A DNA stretch of 64,000 nucleotides from Flavobacterium aquatile LMG 4008 = ATCC 11947 (GCF_000757385.1 NZ_JRHH01000005.1:186001-250000), one strand, 5' to 3'. Numbered from the stretch's first letter, positions 25,037 through 33,264 are shown. The notes: generated by a model from the letters alone, not told the origin. A program made the numbers and translations.

Positions 25037-25447
25037 ATGAGAAAAATAGAACACATCGGTATAGCAGTAAAAAGTCTAGAAACATCCAATTTATTATTCG
25101 AAAAATTATTTGGCGCGCCAGCCTATAAACAAGAAGAAGTAGTTAGTGAAGGCGTAAAAACCTCTTTCTTTATGAACGGACCAAACAAAATCGAACTTCT
25201 TGAGGCAACCAATTCAGAAAGTCCAATTGCTAAATTTCTAGAAAAAAAAGGAGAAGGAATTCACCACATAGCATTTGATGTAAAAGACATTCTGTCAGAA
25301 ATGAAACGACTACAAGACGAAGGATTTACATTATTAAATGAAGTTCCTAAAAAAGGTGCCGATAATAAATTAGTAGCATTTTTACATCCAAAAACTACCA
25401 ATGGAGTATTAATAGAGTTGTGTCAAGAAATAGGAGAACAAGTTTGA
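25037..25447 (+). CDS. mce: Methylmalonyl-CoA epimerase
   Basis: 136 residues; vicinal-oxygen-chelate (glyoxalase) fold. HIGIAVKSLETSNLLFEKLFG with the first metal-ligand His, GPNKIELLEAT with Glu, GEGIHHIAFDVKDI with His, and ending in VLIELCQ with the last Glu. It interconverts (R)- and (S)-methylmalonyl-CoA in propionyl-CoA metabolism. Cytoplasmic. The ATG at 25037 (MRKIEHIGIAV) fits the family; an earlier ATG 12 bases upstream would add MAKN. It is followed by a tRNA gene and is not in an operon with other propionate genes. Confidence 0.92.
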   Translation: MRKIEHIGIAVKSLETSNLLFEKLFGAPAYKQEEVVSEGVKTSFFMNGPNKIELLEATNSESPIAKFLEKKGEGIHHIAFDVKDILSEMKRLQDEGFTLLNEVPKKGADNKLVAFLHPKTTNGVLIELCQEIGEQV

Positions 25448-25515
25448 TTTAGAGAATATTAGAAATAATATCTAAATCCAACTGTAAAATACTTGCAATA
25501 AATTAAAAATAGTAG

Positions 25516-25523
25516 TAATATTG
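25516..25523 (+). promoter_or_regulatory. Near-consensus -7 box upstream of tRNA (TAATATTG)
   Basis: One mismatch to TAnnTTTG, 13 bases before the tRNA 5' end, as expected for a tRNA promoter. Confidence 0.4.
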
Positions 25524-25536
25524 CAACCTCATAATT

Positions 25537-25610
25537 GGTCCTATAGCTCATTCGGTTAGAGCAACTGACTCATAATCAGTAGGTGCTTGGTTCGATTCCA
25601 AGTGGGACCA
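25537..25610 (+). tRNA. tRNA with CAT anticodon (Met elongator or Ile2)
   Basis: 74 bases folding as a cloverleaf: acceptor GGTCCTA / TGGGACC, D-arm AGCTC...GAGC, anticodon stem ACTGA/TCAGT with loop CTCATAA (anticodon CAT at 25571-25573), T-arm CTTGG-TTCGATT-CCAAG, discriminator A. The 3' CCA is not encoded (ACA follows). CAT anticodons occur in initiator Met, elongator Met and Ile2 tRNAs; the first pair G-C excludes the bacterial initiator type. Elongator Met and Ile2 cannot be separated by eye. Confidence 0.93.
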
Positions 25611-25618
25611 CATTTTTA

Positions 25619-25650
25619 AAAAAAAGACTTCAATTTTGAAGTCTTTTTTT
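25619..25650 (+). terminator. Terminator after tRNA
   Basis: Stem AAAAAGACTTCAA / TTGAAGTCTTTTT with a two-base centre and a T-run. Confidence 0.85.
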
Positions 25651-25794
25651 ATTTGTAAAAACCAAGAGTCTAAATATTACGTTAATATTAATCATTAACT
25701 CGTTTAAGTTAACAAATTGTCGTTAAACGGCTTTATAGCAAAATTATACGACAAATTATTTTGATAAAGATTTTTTTTTTTTACTTTTACGCCC

Positions 25795-25998
25795 ATGAGT
25801 GTTGTCCCAAGTCAGAATATTAGAATTATAGTTGGTTTTTTATCCTGCAATGTAATGTTTGCAGCACCAAATCCTCCGCCACCAATTCCGCCTCCACCAG
25901 GAACGCCAATTGATGGAGGTATCTATATATTGATCATTATTTCATTCTTTTTTGGAATGTATATTATAAATAAAAAAACAAAAAAAGCTTCAAGATAA
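25795..25998 (+). CDS. PID-CTERM-like miniprotein (proline run, GG, membrane anchor, basic tail)
   Basis: 67 residues: an N-terminal hydrophobic signal (RIIVGFLSCNVMFAAP), a proline stretch (NPPPPIPPPPGT), the motif PIDGG, a membrane segment (IYILIIISFFFGMYII) and a basic tail (NKKTKKASR). This tripartite PIDGG-TM-basic end is a common C-terminal tag on Bacteroidota surface proteins (PID-CTERM) and parallels GlyGly-CTERM sorting signals. Here there is almost no protein before the tag. The tail codons form the left arm of the terminator. TACTTTTACG lies 4-13 bases before the ATG, similar to the repeat-peptide promoter. Function unknown. Confidence 0.65.
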   Translation: MSVVPSQNIRIIVGFLSCNVMFAAPNPPPPIPPPPGTPIDGGIYILIIISFFFGMYIINKKTKKASR

Positions 25999-26012
25999 TT
26001 GAAGCTTTTTTA
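25982..26012. terminator. Bidirectional terminator overlapping the miniprotein stop
   Basis: Stem AAAAAGCTTCAA / TTGAAGCTTTTT with a five-base loop; its left arm encodes the last residues (KASR and stop) of the miniprotein and it also serves ribE on the other strand. Confidence 0.85.
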
Positions 26013-26029
26013 TTGATATGTTTTTCATC

Positions 26030-26620
26030 TTATTGTTTCATAAGATGTAATTTAGAAACATACTTTCCAATAACATCAAATTCCAGATTTATTTTTGTGC
26101 CTACTTTAAAGTTTTTAAAATTAGTGTGCTCATATGTATAAGGAATTATAGCAACACTAAATTCATTGGTTTTCGAATTAACAACAGTTAAACTAACGCC
26201 ATTAACAGTTATAGAGCCTTTTTCTATTGTAAGATTATTCAAGTCTTTATTGTATTCAAAAGTAAAGTACCAACTTCCGTTTGCTTCATAAATAGACTTA
26301 CAAACACCAGTTTGATCCACATGTCCTTGAACAATGTGACCGTCCAATCGATCGCCAAGTTTCATCGCTCTTTCAAGATTTACAACTTCATCCAATTTCC
26401 ATTCGCCAAGATTTGTTTTGTCGATAGTTTCTTTAATTGCAGTAACGGTATAATTGTCATTTTCAATAGCGACAACAGTTAAACAAACGCCGTTATGAGC
26501 AACGCTTTGGTCAATTTTCAACTCGTTTGTAATAGAAGAGTTTATGGTAATATGAAGGTTTTCGCCTTCTTTTTTTAAGTCTTTAATTATTCCTAGGGTT
26601 TCTATAATTCCTGTAAACAT
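26030..26620 (-). CDS. ribE: Riboflavin synthase alpha subunit
   Basis: 196 residues from the ATG at 26620 (MFTGIIETLG, the invariant start of the family). Two tandem lumazine-binding domains with the repeated words FTGIIE, VAHNGVCLTVV and, in the second half, GHIVQGHVDQTG and ITVNGVSLTVV. It dismutates two 6,7-dimethyl-8-ribityllumazine molecules to riboflavin. Also called ribC in some naming schemes. Longer starts up to 26818 would run through the divergent pdxA gene and lack homology, so they are rejected. The 61-base spacer to pdxA has no room for an FMN riboswitch. Confidence 0.95.
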   Translation of the reverse strand: MFTGIIETLGIIKDLKKEGENLHITINSSITNELKIDQSVAHNGVCLTVVAIENDNYTVTAIKETIDKTNLGEWKLDEVVNLERAMKLGDRLDGHIVQGHVDQTGVCKSIYEANGSWYFTFEYNKDLNNLTIEKGSITVNGVSLTVVNSKTNEFSVAIIPYTYEHTNFKNFKVGTKINLEFDVIGKYVSKLHLMKQ

Positions 26621-26637
26621 TTGTCGTTTTATTTTAC

Positions 26638-26645
26638 TAAATTTG
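26638..26645 (+). promoter_or_regulatory. -7 box of pdxA (TAAATTTG)
   Basis: Exact TAnnTTTG match, 36 bases before the ATG at 26682; a TTTG lies 14 bases upstream, slightly closer than the usual -33 spacing. Confidence 0.55.
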
Positions 26646-26681
26646 CACTTCAAAATTAGCAATAAATAAGAAGAAATCGCC

Positions 26682-27743
26682 ATGAAAAAAGCAGAAAATA
26701 TTATCGTTGGAATTTCAATTGGAGATTTAAATGGTATTGGAAGCGAAGTTATCCTTAAAACATTTGAAGATGCTCGAATGTTGGAGCTTTGTACTCCAGT
26801 GATTTTTGCTAATGTCAAAATTTTATCTTTTATTAAAAAAAATTTGAACTCAGAAGTTGCTCTTCACGGAATTGATAAATTGGAGCAATTAGTAAAAGGA
26901 AAAATTAATGTTTTAAATGTTTGGCGTGAAGGCGTAGATATCAATTACGGTCAAAACGACGAAAATGTTGGTAAATATGCTATAAAATCATTTGTTGCTG
27001 CAACGACTGCATTAAAGGATGGATTGGTTGATGTTTTAGTAACAGCACCAATCAATAAATACAATATTCAATCAGAAGATTTTAAATTTCCGGGACATAC
27101 CGATTATTTAGACCAAGAACTTGAAGGAAATGCCTTGATGTTAATGGTTCAAGATAATTTAAGAGTAGGTTTAATCACCGATCATATTCCGGTTAACGAA
27201 GTTGCAAAACATTTGACCGAGAAATTAATAATTCAAAAAATCGAAACTATTAATACTACATTAAAACAAGATTTTAGTATCAACAAACCCAAAATTGCAG
27301 TTTTATCATTAAATCCGCATGCCGGAGATAACGGAGTAATTGGTAAAGAAGATGACGAAATTTTAAAACCTACCATAAAAAAAATATTTGAAAAAGGAAT
27401 TTTAGCATTTGGCCCGTATTCTGCCGATGGATTTTTCGGAAGCGCACAATATGAAAAGTTTGATGCCGTGATTGCAACCTATCACGATCAAGGATTAATT
27501 CCGTTTAAAACATTGTCTTTTGGTAATGGCGTGAACTATACTGCTGGTTTAAATAAGATTAGAACATCGCCAGATCATGGAACTGCCTATGAAATTGCAG
27601 GAAAAGGCTTAGCCGATTTCACCTCATTCAAAGAAGCAGTTTATCTTGCAATTGACATCTATCACTCTAGAAATGAGTATTTAGACATCTCAAAAAACCC
27701 TCTAAAAGTTAAAGAAAAACAATTAGAAACAAAAAAAGGTTAA
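26682..27743 (+). CDS. pdxA: 4-hydroxythreonine-4-phosphate dehydrogenase
   Basis: 353 residues. NAD-dependent oxidation of 4-phosphohydroxythreonine in the DXP-dependent pyridoxal phosphate pathway. Motifs: GISIGDLNGIGSEV, TAPINKYN, FPGHTDYL with metal-binding His, LNPHAGD, YHDQGLIPFK and the end GTAYEIAGKG. All zinc-ligand histidines are visible. Normal length. The pathway uses 1-deoxyxylulose-5-phosphate made by Dxs (gene at 55.1 kb). Divergent from ribE. Confidence 0.95.
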   Translation: MKKAENIIVGISIGDLNGIGSEVILKTFEDARMLELCTPVIFANVKILSFIKKNLNSEVALHGIDKLEQLVKGKINVLNVWREGVDINYGQNDENVGKYAIKSFVAATTALKDGLVDVLVTAPINKYNIQSEDFKFPGHTDYLDQELEGNALMLMVQDNLRVGLITDHIPVNEVAKHLTEKLIIQKIETINTTLKQDFSINKPKIAVLSLNPHAGDNGVIGKEDDEILKPTIKKIFEKGILAFGPYSADGFFGSAQYEKFDAVIATYHDQGLIPFKTLSFGNGVNYTAGLNKIRTSPDHGTAYEIAGKGLADFTSFKEAVYLAIDIYHSRNEYLDISKNPLKVKEKQLETKKG

Positions 27744-27750
27744 TAACGCT

Positions 27751-27779
27751 TTTGGTTTTACAATAAATTTATATCTTTG
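27751..27779 (+). promoter_or_regulatory. Full consensus promoter of DUF177-rpmF (TTTG-N17-TATCTTTG)
   Basis: -33 TTTG at 27751-27754 and -7 TATCTTTG at 27772-27779 with a 17-base spacer: the textbook Bacteroidota sigma-A promoter. About 40 bases of leader follow. Confidence 0.8.
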
Positions 27780-27820
27780 CACTCCCAAAGCCGAATCTTC
27801 GGATTGGACAAATTGATGAA

Positions 27821-28366
27821 ATGATGAAAGTTACAAATGAATTTTTAATTCCGTTTATAGGGTTAAAGTTAGGAAAGCATCAATTTGAGTTTCAAATAAA
27901 AAAAGCGTTCTTTGATAGCTTTGATTATCACGAATATGAAGATTGTGATATTAAAGTAAACATAGTTTTAGATAAAAAAAGCACCATGCTGGAGCTTTCT
28001 TTCAAACACAACGGAACCATTCATGTTCCATGTGATTTAACTAACGAAATGTTTGATTTACCAATAAAAGGTAAAATTAAATTGGTGGTTAATTTTGGAG
28101 AAGAGTTTAATAATGATAACGAAGAGTTATTAATATTGCCACATGGAGAACATCAAATAGATGTTTCACAATACATTTATGAAATGATTGTGCTTTCGGT
28201 TCCGTTAAAAAGAGTTCATCCAGGCATAAAAGATGGTACTTTACAGACAGAAACATTAGATAAATTATCAAAATTATCAATAAAAGAACAAAAAAAAGAG
28301 AGTAAAAAAGAAGAAGATATTGACCCACGTTGGGACAAGTTAAAACAACTATTAACGGATAAATAA
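27821..28366 (+). CDS. DUF177 / YceD-family protein (23S rRNA accumulation)
   Basis: 181 residues. YceD-family: acidic N-terminal half, a central HVPCDLTNEMFDLPIKGKIKLVVNFGEE region and the C-terminal word DPRWDKLKQLLTDK typical of Bacteroidota members. YceD homologues are needed for normal 23S rRNA levels and nearly always sit directly before rpmF, as here (9-base gap). Two adjacent ATG codons (27821, 27824) are possible starts. Only one Cys (PCDL) remains of a putative zinc site. Cytoplasmic. Confidence 0.85.
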   Translation: MMKVTNEFLIPFIGLKLGKHQFEFQIKKAFFDSFDYHEYEDCDIKVNIVLDKKSTMLELSFKHNGTIHVPCDLTNEMFDLPIKGKIKLVVNFGEEFNNDNEELLILPHGEHQIDVSQYIYEMIVLSVPLKRVHPGIKDGTLQTETLDKLSKLSIKEQKKESKKEEDIDPRWDKLKQLLTDK

Positions 28367-28375
28367 TATAGTAAA

Positions 28376-28570
28376 ATGGCACATCCTAAAAGAAAAATCT
28401 CGAAAACAAGAAGAGATAAGAGAAGAACTCATTACAAAGCAACTGCTGCTACAATTGCAACTTGTCCAATTACAGGAGAAGCTCATTTATACCACAGAGC
28501 TTACTGGCATGAAGGTAAAATGTATTACAGAGGTCAAGTAGTTATTGATAAATCAGTAGCTGCCGCTTAA
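28376..28570 (+). CDS. rpmF: 50S ribosomal protein L32
   Basis: 64 residues: [21 protein letters not shown] at the start and [15 protein letters not shown] in the middle, as in Bacteroidota L32. The zinc-binding cysteines are reduced to one (a C-minus-like form). Second gene of the DUF177-rpmF operon and followed by its own terminator. Confidence 0.96.
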   Translation: MAHPKRKISKTRRDKRRTHYKATAATIATCPITGEAHLYHRAYWHEGKMYYRGQVVIDKSVAAA

Positions 28571-28591
28571 TATATATTTAAATTTACATTT

Positions 28592-28620
28592 AAACTCTCA
28601 CTCAGTGAGAGTTTTTTGTT
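28592..28620 (+). terminator. Terminator after rpmF
   Basis: Perfect 11-bp stem AAACTCTCACT / AGTGAGAGTTT around a single C, then a T-run; separates rpmF from fabH. Confidence 0.88.
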
Positions 28621-28710
28621 TTTTGTAAATTTTAAATTATAACTAAATATTTTTTTGTAAATTCCACCTCTTTTAAATTCACTTTTTTTAAGAGATTATA
28701 AAATAGTAAT

Positions 28711-29709
28711 ATGAGTACAATTACAGCCGCAATTACCGCAGTCGGTGGTTATGTTCCCGATTTTGTTCTTTCAAATCAGGTTCTAGAAACTTTGGTTGAC
28801 ACCAATGACGAATGGATAACTACGCGAACCGGTATCAAAGAAAGACGGTTACTAAAAGAATCTGGGAAAGGAACTTCTTATTTAGCCATAAAAGCTGCCC
28901 AAGATTTACTTAAAAGAGGCAACATTGATCCAGCCGAAATCGATTTGGTAATTATGGCAACAGCAACTCCCGATATGCCAGTGGCAACAACTGGAGTTTA
29001 TGTCGCAACCCAAATTGGAGCTGTGAATGCATTTGCATACGATCTATCTGCTGCTTGTTCTAGTTTTCTTTACGGAATGTCCGCAGCTGCAGCTTACATA
29101 CAAACAGGTAGATATAAAAAGGTTCTTTTAATTGGTGCCGATAAAATGTCATCAATAATAGATTATACCGATAGAGCAACTTGTATTATCTTTGGTGATG
29201 GTGCTGGAGCCGCTTTATTTGAACCAAATTTCGAAGGTCTTGGTTTGCAAGACGAGTTTTTACGTTCAGATGGTATTGGTAGAGAATATCTAAAAATTGA
29301 TGCTGGCGGTTCTATTTTACCAGCTTCGAAAGAAACTGTAGAAAATAGTCAACATTTTGTTTTTCAAGATGGTAAAACTGTTTTTAAATATGCTGTATCA
29401 GGAATGGCAGATGTTAGCGAAAAAATAATGCAACGTAACAATTTAACCAAAGACAATGTAGATTGGTTAATTGCACATCAAGCAAATAAAAGAATTATTG
29501 ATGCAACCGCTTCAAGAATGAATCTTGATGAAGAAAAAGTATTGGTAAACATTCAAAAATACGGAAATACAACCTCAGGAACATTACCTTTGCTACTGAG
29601 TGATTTCGAAAACAAATTCAAAAAAGGAGATAACCTAATTTTTGCTGCTTTTGGTGGCGGATTTACTTGGGGTTCAATCTATCTTAAATGGGCATACAAC
29701 AAACAATAA
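28711..29709 (+). CDS. fabH: 3-oxoacyl-ACP synthase III (KAS III)
   Basis: 332 residues. Condenses an acyl-CoA primer with malonyl-ACP to start fatty acid synthesis. Catalytic triad visible: Cys116 (LSAACSSFLYG), His256 (LIAHQANKRI) and Asn286 (YGNTTSGT). N-terminal GYVPD and TNDEWITTRTGIKERR are typical. First gene of a fabH-accB-accC cluster; the usual neighbour plsX is absent here. In Bacteroidota the enzyme often accepts branched primers, which cannot be judged by eye. Confidence 0.96.
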   Translation: MSTITAAITAVGGYVPDFVLSNQVLETLVDTNDEWITTRTGIKERRLLKESGKGTSYLAIKAAQDLLKRGNIDPAEIDLVIMATATPDMPVATTGVYVATQIGAVNAFAYDLSAACSSFLYGMSAAAAYIQTGRYKKVLLIGADKMSSIIDYTDRATCIIFGDGAGAALFEPNFEGLGLQDEFLRSDGIGREYLKIDAGGSILPASKETVENSQHFVFQDGKTVFKYAVSGMADVSEKIMQRNNLTKDNVDWLIAHQANKRIIDATASRMNLDEEKVLVNIQKYGNTTSGTLPLLLSDFENKFKKGDNLIFAAFGGGFTWGSIYLKWAYNKQ

Positions 29710-29731
29710 ACTATAACTAAAACAAATAATT

Positions 29732-30205
29732 ATGGATTTAAAAGAAATTCAAAACCTAATCAAATTTGTATCTAATTCAGGAGTTGCAGAAGTAAAGTTA
29801 GAAACTGGCGATATTAAAATCACTATCAGAACAACTTTAGAAGGAAACTCTCCGGATATCACTTATGTGCAACAAGCTCCAATGCAACAAACAATGCAAC
29901 AAGCAGCTCCTGTTGCTCCAGCAGCACAAGCTCCAGTTGCTCCAGCAGTTGATGAAAATGCAAAATACATAACAATCAAATCTCCAATGATTGGTACTTT
30001 CTATAGAAAACCAGCTCCAGACAAACCATCATTTGTAGAAGTGGGAACATCAATTGGTAAAGGTGATGTACTTTGCGTAGTTGAAGCAATGAAATTATTC
30101 AACGAAATTGAAGCTGAAATTTCAGGTAAAATTGTAAAAATTCTTGTTGACGATATGTCTCCTGTTGAATTTGACCAACCTTTATTCTTAGTAGATCCAT
30201 CATAA
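29732..30205 (+). CDS. accB: Biotin carboxyl carrier protein of acetyl-CoA carboxylase
   Basis: 157 residues. N-terminal dimerisation helix (IQNLIKFVSNSGVAEVKLE), a Pro/Ala/Gln-rich flexible linker (about 50-72) and a biotinyl domain with the thumb and the biotinylated Lys121 (VVEAMKLFNEIEAE). Carries CO2 as carboxybiotin for malonyl-CoA synthesis. Starts 22 bases after fabH, and accC follows after a repeat-containing spacer. Confidence 0.96.
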   Translation: MDLKEIQNLIKFVSNSGVAEVKLETGDIKITIRTTLEGNSPDITYVQQAPMQQTMQQAAPVAPAAQAPVAPAVDENAKYITIKSPMIGTFYRKPAPDKPSFVEVGTSIGKGDVLCVVEAMKLFNEIEAEISGKIVKILVDDMSPVEFDQPLFLVDPS

Positions 30206-30298
30206 TTTTAAATTCCAATATTTTAAATTCTAAATCCCAAGTTTATTTCTTAGGAATTGGAATTTGGGATTTGTTTTTTGAATTTTAAAAAAAATAAG
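30206..30298. repeat. accB-accC spacer with aaattccaat/aaatccca repeat words
   Basis: Words attccaat (30212-30219) and aaatcccaa (30232-30240) reappear as reverse complements attggaat (30256-30263) and ttgggattt (30264-30272). The same kind of aaattcc/aaatttc words occurs in frame inside dxs at about 56494-56530. A dispersed simple repeat rather than a regulator; it breaks the accB-accC operon without a T-run terminator. Confidence 0.55.
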
Positions 30299-31648
30299 AT
30301 GTTTAAAAAAATATTAATTGCCAACAGAGGCGAAATTGCTCTTAGAGTAATTAGAACCTGCAGAGAAATGGGCATAAAGACAGTAGCTGTTTATTCTACT
30401 GCCGATGCCGAAAGTTTGCATGTTAAATTTGCAGACGAAGCCGTTTGCATCGGTCCGCCACCAAGTAATTTATCTTACTTAAAAATGTCAAATATTATTG
30501 CCGCTGCCGAAATCACTAACGCAGATGCAATTCACCCAGGATATGGTTTCTTGTCTGAAAATGCTAAATTTTCAAAAATTTGTCAAGAACACGGAATAAA
30601 ATTTATTGGTGCTTCACCAGAAATGATTGATAGAATGGGAGATAAAGCTTCGGCTAAATCAACTATGATTGAAGCTGGAGTTCCATGTGTACCTGGTTCA
30701 GTTGGGATTTTAGAATCGTATGAACAAGCCGAAAAATTAGCCGAAGAATTTGGTTATCCAGTAATGCTTAAAGCAACTGCTGGTGGAGGTGGAAAAGGTA
30801 TGCGTGCCGTTTGGAAACATGAAGAATTACTAAAAGCTTGGGAAAGTGCACGTCAAGAATCGGCTGCAGCTTTTGGAAATGACGGAATGTATCTAGAGAA
30901 ATTAATCGAAGAACCACGTCATATCGAAATCCAAATTGTTGGAGATTCTTACGGAAAAGCATGTCACCTTTCAGAAAGAGATTGCTCTGTTCAAAGACGT
31001 CACCAAAAATTAACCGAAGAAACGCCATCACCATTCATGACCGATGAATTGCGTGAAAAAATGGGACAAGCAGCTGTAAAAGCAGCAGAATATATTCAAT
31101 ATGAAGGTGCTGGAACTGTAGAATTCTTGGTTGATAAACATAGAAATTTCTACTTCATGGAAATGAATACTCGTATCCAAGTAGAACACCCAATTACAGA
31201 ACAAGTTGTAGATTACGATTTAATTCGTGAGCAAATTCTAGTTGCTGCTGGAGTGCCAATTTCTGGAAAAAATTACTATCCAAATCTGCACGCAATAGAA
31301 TGCCGTATCAACGCCGAAGATCCATACAATGATTTCCGTCCTTCACCAGGAAAAATCACTGTGCTTCACGCGCCAGGCGGACATGGAGTGCGTCTAGATA
31401 CACACGTTTACGCAGGTTACACGATTCCGCCAAATTACGACTCAATGATTGCCAAGTTAATTACAACGGCGCAAACAAGAGAAGAAGCAATTAGCAAAAT
31501 GAAACGCGCACTAGACGAGTTTTATATAGAAGGAATAAAAACCACAATACCATTCCATAGACAATTAATGGACGAACCCGATTATGTTGCCGGAAATTAC
31601 ACCACAAAATTCATGGAGTCATTCAAAATGAAAGACATCGAAGAATAA
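30299..31648 (+). CDS. accC: Acetyl-CoA carboxylase, biotin carboxylase subunit
   Basis: 449 residues from the ATG at 30299 ([19 protein letters not shown]). ATP-grasp enzyme that carboxylates biotin on AccB. Motifs: [25 protein letters not shown] (ATP loop), [31 protein letters not shown] with catalytic Arg, and [12 protein letters not shown]. Length normal. Likely co-transcribed with fabH and accB through the repeat-bearing spacer. A weak terminator follows, then a repeat element. Confidence 0.96.
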   Translation: MFKKILIANRGEIALRVIRTCREMGIKTVAVYSTADAESLHVKFADEAVCIGPPPSNLSYLKMSNIIAAAEITNADAIHPGYGFLSENAKFSKICQEHGIKFIGASPEMIDRMGDKASAKSTMIEAGVPCVPGSVGILESYEQAEKLAEEFGYPVMLKATAGGGGKGMRAVWKHEELLKAWESARQESAAAFGNDGMYLEKLIEEPRHIEIQIVGDSYGKACHLSERDCSVQRRHQKLTEETPSPFMTDELREKMGQAAVKAAEYIQYEGAGTVEFLVDKHRNFYFMEMNTRIQVEHPITEQVVDYDLIREQILVAAGVPISGKNYYPNLHAIECRINAEDPYNDFRPSPGKITVLHAPGGHGVRLDTHVYAGYTIPPNYDSMIAKLITTAQTREEAISKMKRALDEFYIEGIKTTIPFHRQLMDEPDYVAGNYTTKFMESFKMKDIEE

Positions 31649-31654
31649 AAACAG

Positions 31655-31686
31655 AAACCATTCGTTAATTCGGATGGTTTTTTTTG
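31655..31686 (+). terminator. Terminator after accC
   Basis: 10-bp stem AAACCATTCG / CGGATGGTTT with one G-T pair, six-base loop and a T8 run. Confidence 0.75.
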
Positions 31687-32035
31687 GAGCTATTTCCAGC
31701 TATCCATTGCAATCTTGCTCAACAACCACCATTTTTCTATGACAAAAAAGGAGCTTCTTTGGTCGCTCTTTTTTGTCAAGAAAAATTGGCGCTTCTTTTC
31801 ACAAGGATTTCCATTGCTATCTGGGCTAGGGCAATAGTTTTATAGGAAGTTTTGATTAAATTTTCACTTTTGTTTTCTAATTCTAAAATTAAGAAAGAGC
31901 TTTGTTGAAATTCTGATTTTACAAAAGACAAAACCAATCTAGCCCTGATAGTAGTGGCATCTCGTCTTTTGGGACGAGATAGAACGGATAGCAGGAATAG
32001 GGAAGCCAAAAAGAACCAAGCCATTCGCTCCTAAA
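31686..32035 (+). repeat. Inverted-repeat element, copy 1 (short cargo)
   Basis: A 350-bp element with nested arms. Outer arms: GCTATTTCCAGCTATCC (31690-) against GGATAGCAGGAATAGGG (31986-). Inner arms: TATCTGGGCTAG (31818-31829) against CTAGCCCTGATA (31939-31950), the match extending a further ten bases outward. A local hairpin GACAAAAAAGGAGC / GCTCTTTTTTGTC is at 31741-31777 and a variable hairpin ATCTCGTC / GACGAGAT at 31959-31980. Cargo between the inner arms is about 110 bp with no gene. Copy 2 at 45655-46296 shares both ends. No transposase. It fills most of the 480-bp gap between accC and rpmA. Confidence 0.8.
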
Positions 32036-32042
32036 TAATTTA

Positions 32043-32069
32043 ATGAGATTGCTTCGTGCCTCGCAATGA
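32043..32069 (-). repeat. 27-bp dispersed repeat, minus orientation
   Basis: Exact reverse complement, 27 of 27 bases, of 45596-45622 (core GCGAGGCACGAAGCAATC). It follows element copy 1, while the other copy precedes element copy 2. Short repeats of this GTCATTGCGAG type are known from many bacterial genomes. Confidence 0.85.
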
Positions 32070-32078
32070 TTAAAAACA

Positions 32079-32110
32079 AAAAAACCGTTCATCACTGAAC
32101 GGTTTTTTTT
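32079..32110 (-). terminator. Terminator of rplU-rpmA
   Basis: Perfect 13-bp stem AAAAAACCGTTCA / TGAACGGTTTTTT with a four-base loop, placed just after the rpmA stop. Confidence 0.88.
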
Positions 32111-32130
32111 AAATCTAAACTAAATTTAGA

Positions 32131-32391
32131 TTATGCTTCAAAAGGAATAATAGAAACAAACGACTTATCGCCAGCTTTTTTCTGAAATTTCACTACTCCA
32201 TCAACTCTTGCATGTAAAGTGTGATCTTTACTAATGTAAACGTTTTCTCCTGGATTGTGTTTTGAACCTCTTTGTCTTACGATAATGTTTCCAGCAATTG
32301 CAGCTTGACCACCATATATCTTAACGCCTAAACGTTTAGAATGTGATTCTCTACCATTCTTCGAACTACCGACACCTTTCTTGTGAGCCAT
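32131..32391 (-). CDS. rpmA: 50S ribosomal protein L27
   Basis: 86 residues: [24 protein letters not shown] and the glycine-rich [22 protein letters not shown] typical of L27. Sits near the peptidyl transferase centre. The N-terminus has no cleavable extension like that of Firmicutes. Second gene of the rplU-rpmA operon, 31 bases after rplU. Confidence 0.97.
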   Translation of the reverse strand: MAHKKGVGSSKNGRESHSKRLGVKIYGGQAAIAGNIIVRQRGSKHNPGENVYISKDHTLHARVDGVVKFQKKAGDKSFVSIIPFEA

Positions 32392-32422
32392 GATGTTTGG
32401 GTTTTATAAGTTAATACTAAAA

Positions 32423-33100
32423 TTAAACAGCTTTTCCACCGTTTAACTCATCTTGTAATTTTTTTAATTCATCCATTTTACCATCAGCAGCAAGTTGTGC
32501 TTGTTGCGCCCAAGTAGTTGGATCTAAATGTTGTACTTTGTTAGTTGATGCGTCTAAAATTTCTTTTACAGAATCAGCAGATGCTTTTGCTAATTTAGCA
32601 AATGTATCAATTCCAGCAGCAACTAATGCTTCAGCAGCTTTTGGACCAATCCCTTCAATAATTACTAGATCATCACCTTTTTTAGATGCTTTTGGAGCTT
32701 TTGGAGCTTTTTCTTCAACTGCTTCTACAAGTTTCTCAGCTTTTGGAGCTGCTTCTTTTTTTGGAGCTGGAGTAGCTTTTTTCCCACCAGTAGCACTAAT
32801 TCCTTCAATAAGAATTTGTGTTAAATACTGACGGTGACCGTTTCTCTTTTTGTAACCTTTTCTTCTTTTCTTTTTGAAAACGATTACTTTATCACCTTTT
32901 AAGTGTTGTAACACTTTTGCTTCTACTGAAGCACCTTCTATAGCTGGGGCGCCTAAAGTGATTGATCCATTGTCATCTAAAAGAAGAACTTTGTCAAAAG
33001 AAACTTTTGAACCTTCTTCGTTTGTCAAACGGTGAACATAAACCTTTAAGTCTTTGCTTACTTTAAATTGTTGCCCTGCTATCTCTACGATTGCGTACAT
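32423..33100 (-). CDS. rplU: 50S ribosomal protein L21 with C-terminal helix-hairpin-helix extension
   Basis: 225 residues from the ATG at 33100 (MYAIVEIAGQQFKV), about twice the usual 103. Residues 1-103 are the complete L21 fold with KKRRKGYKKRNGHRQYLTQI; then an Ala/Lys/Pro/Glu-rich linker (about 110-148) and a helix-hairpin-helix domain (LVIIEGIGPKAAEALVAAGIDTFAKLAKAS). Such extensions are seen in many Flavobacteriia and probably touch rRNA on the 50S surface; their role is unknown. Starts upstream of 33100 would lie beyond the -7 box and are rejected. Confidence 0.93.
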   Translation of the reverse strand: MYAIVEIAGQQFKVSKDLKVYVHRLTNEEGSKVSFDKVLLLDDNGSITLGAPAIEGASVEAKVLQHLKGDKVIVFKKKRRKGYKKRNGHRQYLTQILIEGISATGGKKATPAPKKEAAPKAEKLVEAVEEKAPKAPKASKKGDDLVIIEGIGPKAAEALVAAGIDTFAKLAKASADSVKEILDASTNKVQHLDPTTWAQQAQLAADGKMDELKKLQDELNGGKAV

Positions 33101-33132
33101 AACAAATTGTTTAGTTAATTTTTTTAAGGTTG

Positions 33133-33162
33133 CAAATATACAAATTAATATTTCTCTTGCAA
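33133..33162 (-). promoter_or_regulatory. rplU promoter (TTG-N19-TATATTTG)
   Basis: Exact -7 box TATATTTG at 33133-33140 on the minus strand; a TTG -33 element lies 19 bases upstream (in gcgTTGcaag). The leader is about 30 bases and shows no L21-type autoregulatory structure by eye. Confidence 0.65.
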
Positions 33163-33256
33163 CGCATTTTTGAAAAAGTTTTTCATTAAAAATCAATGGG
33201 TTATACTTGATTGTGATATAGTGTTAATTACTTTTCCTAAAACCGATAAAAAAATC

Positions 33257-33264
33257 TATTTTTG
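33257..33264 (+). promoter_or_regulatory. -7 box of the M16 protease pair (TATTTTTG)
   Basis: Exact TAnnTTTG match 60 bases before the ATG at 33325. Confidence 0.5.

Noticed and set aside
26621-26818. Extended N-terminus of riboflavin synthase
   Set aside because: It would cover the divergent pdxA start and lacks similarity; MFTGIIE is the family start.
31649-32130. 82-residue minus-strand frame in the repeat element
   Set aside because: It runs through the inverted-repeat arms of element copy 1; no homologous protein and copy 2 does not keep the frame.
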